Assembly: GCF_018861045.1 (NCBI RefSeq)
Contig: NZ_JAHKQJ010000010.1
Location: 496,001-560,000 of the forward strand
DNA length: 64,000 nt
Source: Octadecabacter sp. B2R22
GTDB lineage: Bacteria; Pseudomonadota; Alphaproteobacteria; Rhodobacterales; Rhodobacteraceae
Direction of reading: 5' to 3'
How positions within the stretch are numbered: position 1 is the stretch's first letter; every line of letters starts with the position of its first letter. The notes under the pieces are model-generated. The model was not told the origin of the DNA, did no database searches, and worked only from the letters and a program-made list of their open reading frames with translations. Of the stretch, positions 33,352-40,716 are shown piece after piece. The translations under genes were made by a program, and so were the position numbers.

Positions 33352-35432
33352 ACCAAGGTTCCTTCGACAACCCACATGGTATCAGGAAAGGACCATGGCA
33401 GTGTTAGGCCGTGTGCCATCAGATAGCCGCCACTTAGAACCAGCGGGCCGGACTTCAAGGCTTGATCCCCGCGCGACAATGCTACGGCATCGCTACGGTT
33501 GACCAATTCGATGCGATACTTGGCGTCGGGCGTCAGGCGGGTGAGGGGCAGTGGACGCGGTGAAATTTGATCCGATGTCGCTGCTTTACCAGCAAACACT
33601 ACGAACTTTTCGCCGCCTTCAGACAAATGCTGTTCTGCAACGATGGCGTCATCTGGGCTGTCGAGGCGCAATATATCAGCGCGGTAGGTCCAATCGCGGT
33701 TGGTTTTCCACCAGCTGGTGACGTCTTTCAGAACACCGGCTTCCTCGTCCGTCAGTTCCCGTGGGTCCATTTCAAACCCCATATGGCGCTGGGCGGCGAC
33801 CCAAGCACGGAACCGGATATCCATGATGCGTCCGGAGGTGTGGCATTTGCGCGGACCGACGTGGCTGCCAGTCACAGCCATGGGCAAGAAAATCGCAGCG
33901 TTGTGCTGCATCTTCAACCGCTCCAAAGCATCGTTGCTATCGCTGAGCCATACGCGGTGAGTGCGGGATAGAATGCCAAAGTCGATCCGCCCGCCACCAG
34001 AGGCACAGCTTTCGATCTCAACATCAGGAAACGCAGCGCGAAGCCGGTCGATCAATTCATATGATCCCCGCGTTTGGGCTGCGTCGGGCATTGGTAGAAC
34101 GCGGTTGTGGTCCCATTTAATGTATTCGATGTCGTTATCGCGCAGCACCGCACTGATCCGATCAAACAAAAAGTCCCGCACATCTGGCAGTGCCATGTTC
34201 AAAGCCATTTGTTGGCGGCCAAGGATTTGATCCTCACTGCCGAGTGCCCAATGCGGATTGGCGCGGAACACGTCTGAGTCTGGGTTGATCATTTCTGGTT
34301 CAAACCAGATGCCAAACGTCATACCGAGGCCGTGAATGTGATCAATCAGCGGCGTCAGTCCATCAGGGTATTTGCGTGGGTCAACTTCCCAATCTGACAA
34401 GGCTTGGGTGTCGTCATCGCGGTTTCCGAACCAGCCATCGTCCAGCACGAACCGTTCAGCGCCAAGGGCTGCTGCCCGGTCAGCAATGTCTTTCAGTTCG
34501 GGAAGATTGTGATTGAAATAGATCGCTTCCCAGCAGTTGTAATGCACAGGCCGGGGGCGGTCAGGATTGGGAAACGTAACGGTCTCATCGCGCAGGTGGC
34601 GTTGGAAAGCGACCCCGCACCCGTTGATCCCATCATCCGAAAACACAGCATAGAGCGGTGCAGTCTCAAATCGAGTCTTGGGTTCGGTTTCCATGCGTGC
34701 AGCGTGACCGAACTGAATTTGGCGACGTCCATCGGGTAATTCTTCGGCCACCATTCGGTGCCCGCCTGACCATCCGTAATGGAACGCGTAAGCGTGGCCT
34801 TGCGTGTTGGTCGCCCCGCGGCAAGGCACGATCAGCCCCGGAAAGTGTTCATGCCCTGTGCGTCCAGTTCGGTTTTCGCGATACCGAATGCCTGCAGACC
34901 ACGGCGTGCGGTTCAATTGAAACTCACCACACCAACGGCCCGCGACATCGATCATTTCGTCAGATTGCTGCGAACCTGGGAAAACTGGCGCACTGAGCCA
35001 GTGAAGATGAACGGGCGCGGATGCCTCAAGGGTGGCTTGCGCCTCGATCATGTGCGTGCGCGGGTGGATCGAAAATCGCGCGGTATAGGTCAGCGCATTC
35101 GTCGTGTCCGTATACACCAACGACAAACCGTGTGTGGTTTCCACCGCCTCACTAAAGCAGAACTTTGGCAACAGGGGCGTGCCATCTGTGGCCCGTGCAA
35201 TCAGTCCGGGTTGCCCCGGAAAACTGCGGGTCGCTTCGGGGCACAAGGACAGTTCTGGATTGCTGTCCAGCATGCCGCCCGTCACATCAATCGCGTGCGC
35301 GTTGTACACAGTTGTCAGGTCTTCGTCATCCGGCAGGCGCGGGCCCCAATAGACCACCTCAGCGAGGCGGTCTTTGTGGGATCCGAGCACCAGCGATTGA
35401 CGGCTGTCATCCAGTCGCCAGCATTGGATCAT
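33348..35432 (-). CDS. Alpha-galactosidase, GH36
   Basis: Intracellular glycoside hydrolase of 694 residues, with no signal peptide. The N-terminal beta-supersandwich domain is followed by a TIM barrel with FVLDDGWFG near residue 330, the nucleophile D441 in YIKWDHN, SCASGGGR near 477, and the acid/base Asp near 498 in WLSDSNDA. It hydrolyses terminal alpha-galactosyl units from imported oligosaccharides or galactosyl-polyols. It starts four bases into the end of the permease gene and ends in overlap with the dehydratase gene, so it is strictly coupled to uptake. No gene symbol is given because several alpha-galactosidase names exist. Confidence 0.95.
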   Translation of the reverse strand: MIQCWRLDDSRQSLVLGSHKDRLAEVVYWGPRLPDDEDLTTVYNAHAIDVTGGMLDSNPELSLCPEATRSFPGQPGLIARATDGTPLLPKFCFSEAVETTHGLSLVYTDTTNALTYTARFSIHPRTHMIEAQATLEASAPVHLHWLSAPVFPGSQQSDEMIDVAGRWCGEFQLNRTPWSAGIRYRENRTGRTGHEHFPGLIVPCRGATNTQGHAYAFHYGWSGGHRMVAEELPDGRRQIQFGHAARMETEPKTRFETAPLYAVFSDDGINGCGVAFQRHLRDETVTFPNPDRPRPVHYNCWEAIYFNHNLPELKDIADRAAALGAERFVLDDGWFGNRDDDTQALSDWEVDPRKYPDGLTPLIDHIHGLGMTFGIWFEPEMINPDSDVFRANPHWALGSEDQILGRQQMALNMALPDVRDFLFDRISAVLRDNDIEYIKWDHNRVLPMPDAAQTRGSYELIDRLRAAFPDVEIESCASGGGRIDFGILSRTHRVWLSDSNDALERLKMQHNAAIFLPMAVTGSHVGPRKCHTSGRIMDIRFRAWVAAQRHMGFEMDPRELTDEEAGVLKDVTSWWKTNRDWTYRADILRLDSPDDAIVAEQHLSEGGEKFVVFAGKAATSDQISPRPLPLTRLTPDAKYRIELVNRSDAVALSRGDQALKSGPLVLSGGYLMAHGLTLPWSFPDTMWVVEGTLV

Positions 35433-36277
35433 TTTACGGCTCCGAGAGTTAGGCCTGCGATGAAGTGTTTCTGCATGAGAAAGAACATCGCCACAGGTGG
35501 CAGTGCAGCGACGATGCTGCCTGCTGACATCAAATGATAGGCTGCGCGAAACTGACTGTTAAAGGATGTAATACCGGCAGTAACGGGTTGGCTGTCTGGA
35601 CCTTGGGTCAAAACGATCGCCCAGAAATAGTCGTTCCAGATGAAGGTGAAGATCAACACAGCAAGGGCTGCCAGCGCGGGTTTCATCAGCGGCAAGACCA
35701 CGAAAAGGAAGATGCGCCATTCTCTCACGCCCTCAACTCGGGCGGCTTCGATCAGGGCGAACGGCAAGGCGCGGATGAAGTTGCGCATAAAGAGCGTGCA
35801 GAACCCTGTTTGAAAGGCCACATGAAACAAGACCAACCCTAGTTTTGTATCGTAAAGGTTCAGCGACAACGTCAGGTCGCGCACAGGTACCATCAAAATC
35901 TGGAACGGAACGAAGTTGCCTGCGATGAACATGAAGAAGATCAATAGGTTGCCGCGGAACTTATAAACACCAAGCGCAAACCCAGTCATCGATGATAAGA
36001 TGATGCAGCCGATCACGGTTGGAACGGTGATCAGCACAGAGTTCCACAAGTATCGTGGCATGTCGGATTCAAAGAACACCTTGCCATAGTTGGTGAAGAA
36101 CTCGAACGACGATGGCAGGCCCCAGTAGTTACCGTTGACGAAATCTGCTTCCGGTTTGATCGAAAATACAGCGACTGCGATCAATGGCAAAAGCCAGACA
36201 ATAAGCGTCAGTGGCAATAAGACCTGATACGTGATCTGCCAGCGGCGTGATGACTTTTCTAAAGGTTTGGGAAACAT
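35429..36277 (-). CDS. Galactoside ABC transporter permease 2 (MalG/LacG type)
   Basis: Inner-membrane permease of 282 residues with six predicted helices. The EAA coupling loop is near residues 180-205 (IEAARVEGVREWRIFLFVVLP in family form). The C-terminal helix precedes QKHFIAGLTLGAVK, typical of MalG-like subunits. The frame stays open far upstream, but ATG at 36277 creates an ATGA overlap with permease 1 and gives a normal N-terminal helix after a short basic tail. Confidence 0.92.
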   Translation of the reverse strand: MFPKPLEKSSRRWQITYQVLLPLTLIVWLLPLIAVAVFSIKPEADFVNGNYWGLPSSFEFFTNYGKVFFESDMPRYLWNSVLITVPTVIGCIILSSMTGFALGVYKFRGNLLIFFMFIAGNFVPFQILMVPVRDLTLSLNLYDTKLGLVLFHVAFQTGFCTLFMRNFIRALPFALIEAARVEGVREWRIFLFVVLPLMKPALAALAVLIFTFIWNDYFWAIVLTQGPDSQPVTAGITSFNSQFRAAYHLMSAGSIVAALPPVAMFFLMQKHFIAGLTLGAVK

Positions 36278-37194
36278 CAGCGCACGCCCTTTTCGTCTTG
36301 GTACATCGACCACAAGAAGTAGGCGATGAAGATGAGCATAATGAAGAACAGCACAACCGCGATGGCGGCGCCGTAGCCCATGCGGAACCCGAATTCGGAC
36401 AGGGATTCTTCGAACATGTAGAACGACAGCACGCGGGTGGAGCCGAAGGGGCCACCGTTGGTCATGACGGCGATAAAATCGAACGAGCGCAGCGCGCCGA
36501 TGATGGTGACGACGAAGGCGATGAAAGTCGCTGGCTTCAACTGCGGAATGATTACGTACCACAGCATTTTGTGACCCTTTGCGCCGTCCAAACGGGCGGC
36601 TTCGACCTGTTCGGGGTCAACCGCGTTTAGGCCCGTGAGGTAGAGGATCATACAATATGCGGTTTGCGGCCAAAGCCCTGCAGCGATGATACCGTAGGTC
36701 GCCGTGTTAGGGTTGCCCAACACACCACCTTTGATATCGATCCCCACGAGACCGGTGATCACATCAAATAACCCGTCATTAGGCAGGTAAAACCAAGAGA
36801 ACACCAAGCCGACGACCACTTGTGAGATCACGAACGGAAAGAAGAACAGCGATTTATAAAGTCGGATGCCACGAACAGTTTGGTTCAGGAATAACGAGAT
36901 CGACAGGCCCATTGGGATTGCCAGCAGATACAGCACCAGCCACTTGAGATTGTTCCAGAACGAGGTCTCGAATTTGCGATCTCCGCCCAGCAGGCGTTCA
37001 TAGTTTGCGGTTCCCACCCATGTCTTTTCACCCAGCCCGTCCCATTCATGGAAGGAAATCCAAACCGATTGAAAGATTGGGATAATCACATAGAACGCGA
37101 AAAAGAGAATGCCGGGCAGAAGGAAGAGCCACGGCGTCACCGCAATCTCGTTTCGTCTGTACCAGCTTCTGTTTTGAGTGGTGGCCGTTGCCAT
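36277..37194 (-). CDS. Galactoside ABC transporter permease 1 (MalF/LacF type)
   Basis: Inner-membrane permease of 305 residues with six helices, the first at about residues 17-38 (WLFLLPGILFFAFYVIIPIF in part). The EAA loop QVEAARLDGAKGHKMLWYVIIPQL lies near 205-228 in two pieces. It pairs with permease 2 to form the channel. AGGAG precedes the ATG. A 120-base gap with a strong hairpin separates it from the binding-protein gene upstream. Confidence 0.92.
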   Translation of the reverse strand: MATATTQNRSWYRRNEIAVTPWLFLLPGILFFAFYVIIPIFQSVWISFHEWDGLGEKTWVGTANYERLLGGDRKFETSFWNNLKWLVLYLLAIPMGLSISLFLNQTVRGIRLYKSLFFFPFVISQVVVGLVFSWFYLPNDGLFDVITGLVGIDIKGGVLGNPNTATYGIIAAGLWPQTAYCMILYLTGLNAVDPEQVEAARLDGAKGHKMLWYVIIPQLKPATFIAFVVTIIGALRSFDFIAVMTNGGPFGSTRVLSFYMFEESLSEFGFRMGYGAAIAVVLFFIMLIFIAYFLWSMYQDEKGVR

Positions 37195-37281
37195 TGGGTG
37201 TCTCCTGACGGGTCAACGCATGTGAAAGACGCGACGCGCGGCTTGCAGATAGGTTGGGTTTGGATGTGATGTGGATAGGGT

Positions 37282-37304
37282 GGGCGGGCCACTTTGGCCC
37301 GCCC
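37282..37304 (-). other. Intercistronic hairpin after the galactoside binding-protein gene
   Basis: GGGCGGGCC (37282-37290) and GGCCCGCCC (37296-37304) form a perfect 9-bp, nearly all-GC stem with a five-base loop, ten bases after the binding-protein stop on the minus strand. There is no U-tract on the minus strand. It is the most stable of the three hairpins found in this position in the window. Confidence 0.75.
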
Positions 37305-37314
37305 GAATAGACGC

Positions 37315-38571
37315 TTACTGGTAGACGCGCTGACGCGTGTCTTCGAGGCGCTCAAGGATGTCGTCCAGATTGTCTGGGAACACCATGAATTCCTGCAGGC
37401 CTTCCATGCCGACCGATGCCATCTCCGCTGGGAAATCGCGATCGAAGAACTGCATGATACCGCCAGATGCGTTGTTGGACAGCATCTCAAAGCCTTCCTG
37501 AATGAACTTGTCATCAGAAACGGCTGCTGCTGCGTTCACAGGTAGCTGACCAAGGGCGTCGCCACCGTTGATCGCGGATTGAACGTCAGGTGAAGTCACG
37601 TAAAGCAGGAACGCTTTGGCCGCTTCAACGTTCTGTGCACCGCTTGGGATGTGGAACGTATCTGTTGGCGCGTCTTCAGCTGGTGCAACATCAGGGTTGA
37701 TCTGTGGGAACTGATAAAAGTCCAACTGTTCATCTGTCAGGCCGCCGTCGCGCATCGCAGCAACTGCAAAGTTACCCATCAGGTAGGATGCGGCTTCACC
37801 GTCCACCATGAATGGCAATGCTTCTTGCCAGCTGTAGGCTTGGTGGTCTTCGATAAATGCGCCCATATCGATAAGCGTGCGCCAGTTGGCGAATGTTTCG
37901 CGAACACGATCATCGGTCCACTCAACTTCGCCATTGGCGAGCTGGATGTGGAAGTCATATCCGTTGGTGCGGGAGTTGATGTAGTCGAACCAACCGCCTG
38001 CGGTCCAAAGGTATTTGGAACCGATGGTGTAGCAAGCACGGCCAGAATCGACGATCACCTGACAGTTGGCAATCTCTTCGTCCCAAGTTGCGGGTTCGGA
38101 AAGGCCAAGCTCTTCGAAGATGTCTTTGCGGTAGTAAACGCCCCATTGGTAGTATGTGTACGGAACGCCCCATTGAGCGCCGTTCAACGTCATCGCACCT
38201 TTTGTGGATGCCAGATCTGCCATTGCAGGGTCTTCCCACAAATCAGAAATGTCCATGAACAGGCCCGCGTCGACGTATGGCGTCATACGTGTTGCCGCGT
38301 ACCAGTTAACAACGTCTGGCGCATTGGCTGTCAGCGCGTTGCGAATTTGTGTTTTCCAAGCTTCGCGATCAACGATCTCCAGCTCGACGTTAAGGTCTGG
38401 GTGCATTGCACCAAAGTCAGCAGCAAGGCCTTCCATCACCGCGCGTGGCGCAGGGTTGGACATGTCAGAGACGATGCGAAGATCGCCAGAAAGCGACTGA
38501 GCGGACGCGCCGCCCGCTAGAATGGTTGCAGCAGATAGCGCCGCTATTGTTCCCTTGAATATTTTGCTCAT
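37315..38571 (-). CDS. Extracellular sugar-binding protein, family 1 (galactoside importer)
   Basis: Periplasmic binding protein of 418 residues. The signal peptide covers about residues 1-24 (basic start, hydrophobic core, ASAQS cleavage region). The mature domain includes NAPDVVNWYAATRMTPYVDAG near residue 90 and AFLLYVTSPDVQ near 350, as in MalE-like proteins of the UgpB/LacE group. The RBS is GGGGAGGAC. It heads the leftward operon, divergent from the IclR gene. The ligand is predicted to be a small galactoside, because both galactosidases in the operon lack signal peptides and must meet their substrate inside the cell. Confidence 0.92.
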   Translation of the reverse strand: MSKIFKGTIAALSAATILAGGASAQSLSGDLRIVSDMSNPAPRAVMEGLAADFGAMHPDLNVELEIVDREAWKTQIRNALTANAPDVVNWYAATRMTPYVDAGLFMDISDLWEDPAMADLASTKGAMTLNGAQWGVPYTYYQWGVYYRKDIFEELGLSEPATWDEEIANCQVIVDSGRACYTIGSKYLWTAGGWFDYINSRTNGYDFHIQLANGEVEWTDDRVRETFANWRTLIDMGAFIEDHQAYSWQEALPFMVDGEAASYLMGNFAVAAMRDGGLTDEQLDFYQFPQINPDVAPAEDAPTDTFHIPSGAQNVEAAKAFLLYVTSPDVQSAINGGDALGQLPVNAAAAVSDDKFIQEGFEMLSNNASGGIMQFFDRDFPAEMASVGMEGLQEFMVFPDNLDDILERLEDTRQRVYQ

Positions 38572-38589
38572 GGTGTCCTCCCCGACACG

Positions 38590-38627
38590 TTTCAGATAGT
38601 GAAATGCAAGTTTGCATGTTGCAACAT
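38590..38627. promoter_or_regulatory. Cluster of three inverted repeats, probable IclR-family operator
   Basis: Between the divergent binding-protein and IclR genes lie TTTCA-GATAG-TGAAA (38590-38604), ATGCAA-GT-TTGCAT (38604-38617) and the perfect 12-mer ATGTTGCAACAT (38616-38627), abutting one another. A TTGCAA within the last could be a -35 for the leftward operon. Adjacent palindromes are compatible with binding by two IclR dimers. The repeats are seen; the binding partner is inferred from proximity. Confidence 0.55.
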
Positions 38628-38701
38628 GAACATAATTGCCCTAGTTTTGTCAACAGCAACATTGCCCGTCGGGATCTGGGCAAAGGGGAGGGGTTGGACA
38701 T

Positions 38702-39481
38702 ATGTCGACTGGGACAGCCGGAAGCGGAACAGTCAAAAAAGCACTCGAGGTTCTCGAGTTGGTGGCCTCGTTTGAGAGGCCCGTACGCTTTCCTGAAGTT
38801 CTTGAAATGTCTGAATTTCCCAAGGGGACTCTCTATCGGTTGATGAAGTCTTTGGTGGAACAATCGATGTTGTCGTTTGATGCCGAAGATCAGACGTACA
38901 GCCTTGGTGTTCGCCTCATTCGACTTGCTCATGCCGCTTGGAAAAACGCGTCATTGGCGCCCATCGCTAGACCGTTCATCGAATCGCTGGCAGCGAATGT
39001 GGGAGAGACAATCCACCTCGCTCAAGTGGATCATGGGCAGGTTTTGTTCATTGATAAGATCAAACCACCAGAGAGCCCTGAGACCCTCGCGCGGACCGGA
39101 AAAGTGGCTCCTGCGTATTGTACGGGTGTCGGTAAGGCGATGCTGGCGTTTATGGCACCCAAACGTCTGGAACTCGCGCTGCAACAGCAGGCCTACTTTA
39201 AATACACCCCCGCGACCCATGCATCAGCCGAGACGTTATTGCAGGAATTGCAACAGATCAGAGACGAAGGCATTTCGTTTGACCGCGAAGAACATGAGCA
39301 AGGCACAATTTCTATTGCGGCCCCAATTTTATCCGAGAATGGCAGGATGTTGGGGGCGGTCTCTATTGCGACGTCCACGTCCCAGCATTCTCTCGAGACG
39401 CTTTGCGAATTCCGTGAGCCTCTCCTCGATGTCACTCAAAAGATAGGCGCTGAGGCTTCGTCCTGGCAGTTCCCGTCTTAA
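38702..39481 (+). CDS. IclR-family transcriptional regulator of the galactoside locus
   Basis: Regulator of 259 residues with an N-terminal winged helix-turn-helix (VKKALEVLELVASF then EFPKGTLYRLMKSL near residues 41-54) and a C-terminal effector-binding GAF-like domain (VGETIHLAQVDHGQV near 96, APAYCTGVGKAMLA near 135). GGGGAGGGG lies 11 bases upstream of the ATG. It is divergent from the transport/galactosidase operon and is followed after 25 bases by the ATPase gene of the same importer. It likely controls both, with galactose or a pathway acid as effector. Confidence 0.9.
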   Translation: MSTGTAGSGTVKKALEVLELVASFERPVRFPEVLEMSEFPKGTLYRLMKSLVEQSMLSFDAEDQTYSLGVRLIRLAHAAWKNASLAPIARPFIESLAANVGETIHLAQVDHGQVLFIDKIKPPESPETLARTGKVAPAYCTGVGKAMLAFMAPKRLELALQQQAYFKYTPATHASAETLLQELQQIRDEGISFDREEHEQGTISIAAPILSENGRMLGAVSIATSTSQHSLETLCEFREPLLDVTQKIGAEASSWQFPS

Positions 39482-39506
39482 CTAGCTTCAATAAAGGAAT
39501 ACGATC

Positions 39507-40565
39507 ATGTCTGGTGTAACACTTCAGAACGTAATCAAACGCTATGGCGATGTTCAGGTGATCCATGGGATCGATCTGGAAATCAAGGATGGTGAGTTCT
39601 GCGTCTTTGTAGGGCCATCGGGCTGTGGCAAGTCGACATTGCTGCGCATGGTTGCGGGCCTTGAAGCAACCACCGGAGGTTCAATGGCGATTGGTGAGCG
39701 GGACGTCACTGCGATGGATCCGGCCGAACGTGGTGTTGCGATGGTTTTCCAGACGTACGCTCTTTATCCGCATATGACGGTTAAGGATAACATGGGGTTC
39801 GGGTTGAAAATGAACGGCCATCCAAAGGCCGAAATCAAAGAGAAGGTCGCGGAGGCCACCCGCATCCTAAAGCTTGAAGAATACCTCGACCGCAAACCCG
39901 CCGCTTTGTCTGGCGGTCAGCGCCAGCGTGTATCCATCGGGCGTGCGATCGTTCGCGGCCCGGAGGTGTTCTTGTTTGATGAACCGTTGTCCAACCTCGA
40001 CGCCGAATTGCGCGTAGAAATGCGGGTCGAGATCGCGCGGCTTCACAAAGAGATCGGTGCGACAATGATCTACGTGACGCACGATCAAGTCGAGGCAATG
40101 ACCTTGGCAGACAAGATCGTCGTGCTTCGCAGCGGCCGGATCGAACAGGTCGGCGCACCGCTGGACCTTTATCGTGACCCTGACAACAAATTCGTTGCAG
40201 GGTTTATCGGCTCACCTGCGATGAATTTCTTGGACGGTGTGGTGAAGAACGGTCAAGTTGAGGTGCCCGGTTTGCAGGTCAGTGTCAGCGTTCCCGTCAC
40301 GCTCCCAGCCGAAGGAACCGAGGTGACTTTGGGCGTCCGTCCCGAACATATCCAGATTGATCCAGCTGGTGATACGCACAATATCGACCTGACCGAAGCG
40401 TTGGGGGGAACGTCCTATGCCTACCTGATGTCGTCGACGGGTGAAAAGATCATCGTAGAAGAACACGGGGATGATCGTTCGCTTGCGGGTGGGCGCGTTG
40501 GCATCACGTTCCCTGCGGAACGCACGATGTTGTTTGATCGCAAGACTGAAGCGCGGCTGCGATAA
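39507..40565 (+). CDS. Sugar ABC transporter ATP-binding protein (UgpC/MsmK/LacK type)
   Basis: ATPase of 352 residues serving the importer whose other parts lie at 35429-38571. Walker A GPSGCGKST is near residue 38, the signature LSGGQRQRVS near 134, Walker B VFLFDEPLSNLD near 154, and the switch His in YVTHDQ near 190. The C-terminal TOBE/OB regulatory region, about residues 235-350, is where carbohydrate-import ATPases are controlled. AAAGGAA precedes the ATG. Such ATPases are sometimes shared by several importers. No terminator is seen in the 151 bases before icd. Confidence 0.92.
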   Translation: MSGVTLQNVIKRYGDVQVIHGIDLEIKDGEFCVFVGPSGCGKSTLLRMVAGLEATTGGSMAIGERDVTAMDPAERGVAMVFQTYALYPHMTVKDNMGFGLKMNGHPKAEIKEKVAEATRILKLEEYLDRKPAALSGGQRQRVSIGRAIVRGPEVFLFDEPLSNLDAELRVEMRVEIARLHKEIGATMIYVTHDQVEAMTLADKIVVLRSGRIEQVGAPLDLYRDPDNKFVAGFIGSPAMNFLDGVVKNGQVEVPGLQVSVSVPVTLPAEGTEVTLGVRPEHIQIDPAGDTHNIDLTEALGGTSYAYLMSSTGEKIIVEEHGDDRSLAGGRVGITFPAERTMLFDRKTEARLR

Positions 40566-40640
40566 CGCCTTAGCGCGGTTAATTTAGTGTGGTCTGGCTG
40601 CGTTTCGCGACAGGGTGATGCAAATTGCCGCGTGGCATCC

Positions 40641-40656
40641 GTATACAACGGTATAC
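40641..40656. promoter_or_regulatory. Paired GTATAC repeats upstream of icd
   Basis: The hexamer palindrome GTATAC occurs twice in GTATACAACGGTATAC (40641-40656), ten bases apart centre to centre, about 60 bases before the icd start. One helical turn between identical palindromes suggests a dimer-of-dimers site, and GTATAC cores are common in GntR-type operators. It may regulate icd. There is no adjacent regulator gene of that family. Confidence 0.35.
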
Positions 40657-40716
40657 TGTAGACCTTTGCGGTTGCGTCGGCTAATAAGCCGTCAAACGTC
40701 ATGCAAGGGGATTCCT

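Noticed and set aside
35429-36562. Long open frame extending permease 2 by 95 arginine/histidine-rich residues
   Set aside because: The extension lies inside permease 1 in another frame and has the composition of an out-of-frame shadow. ATG at 36277 with ATGA coupling is the natural start.
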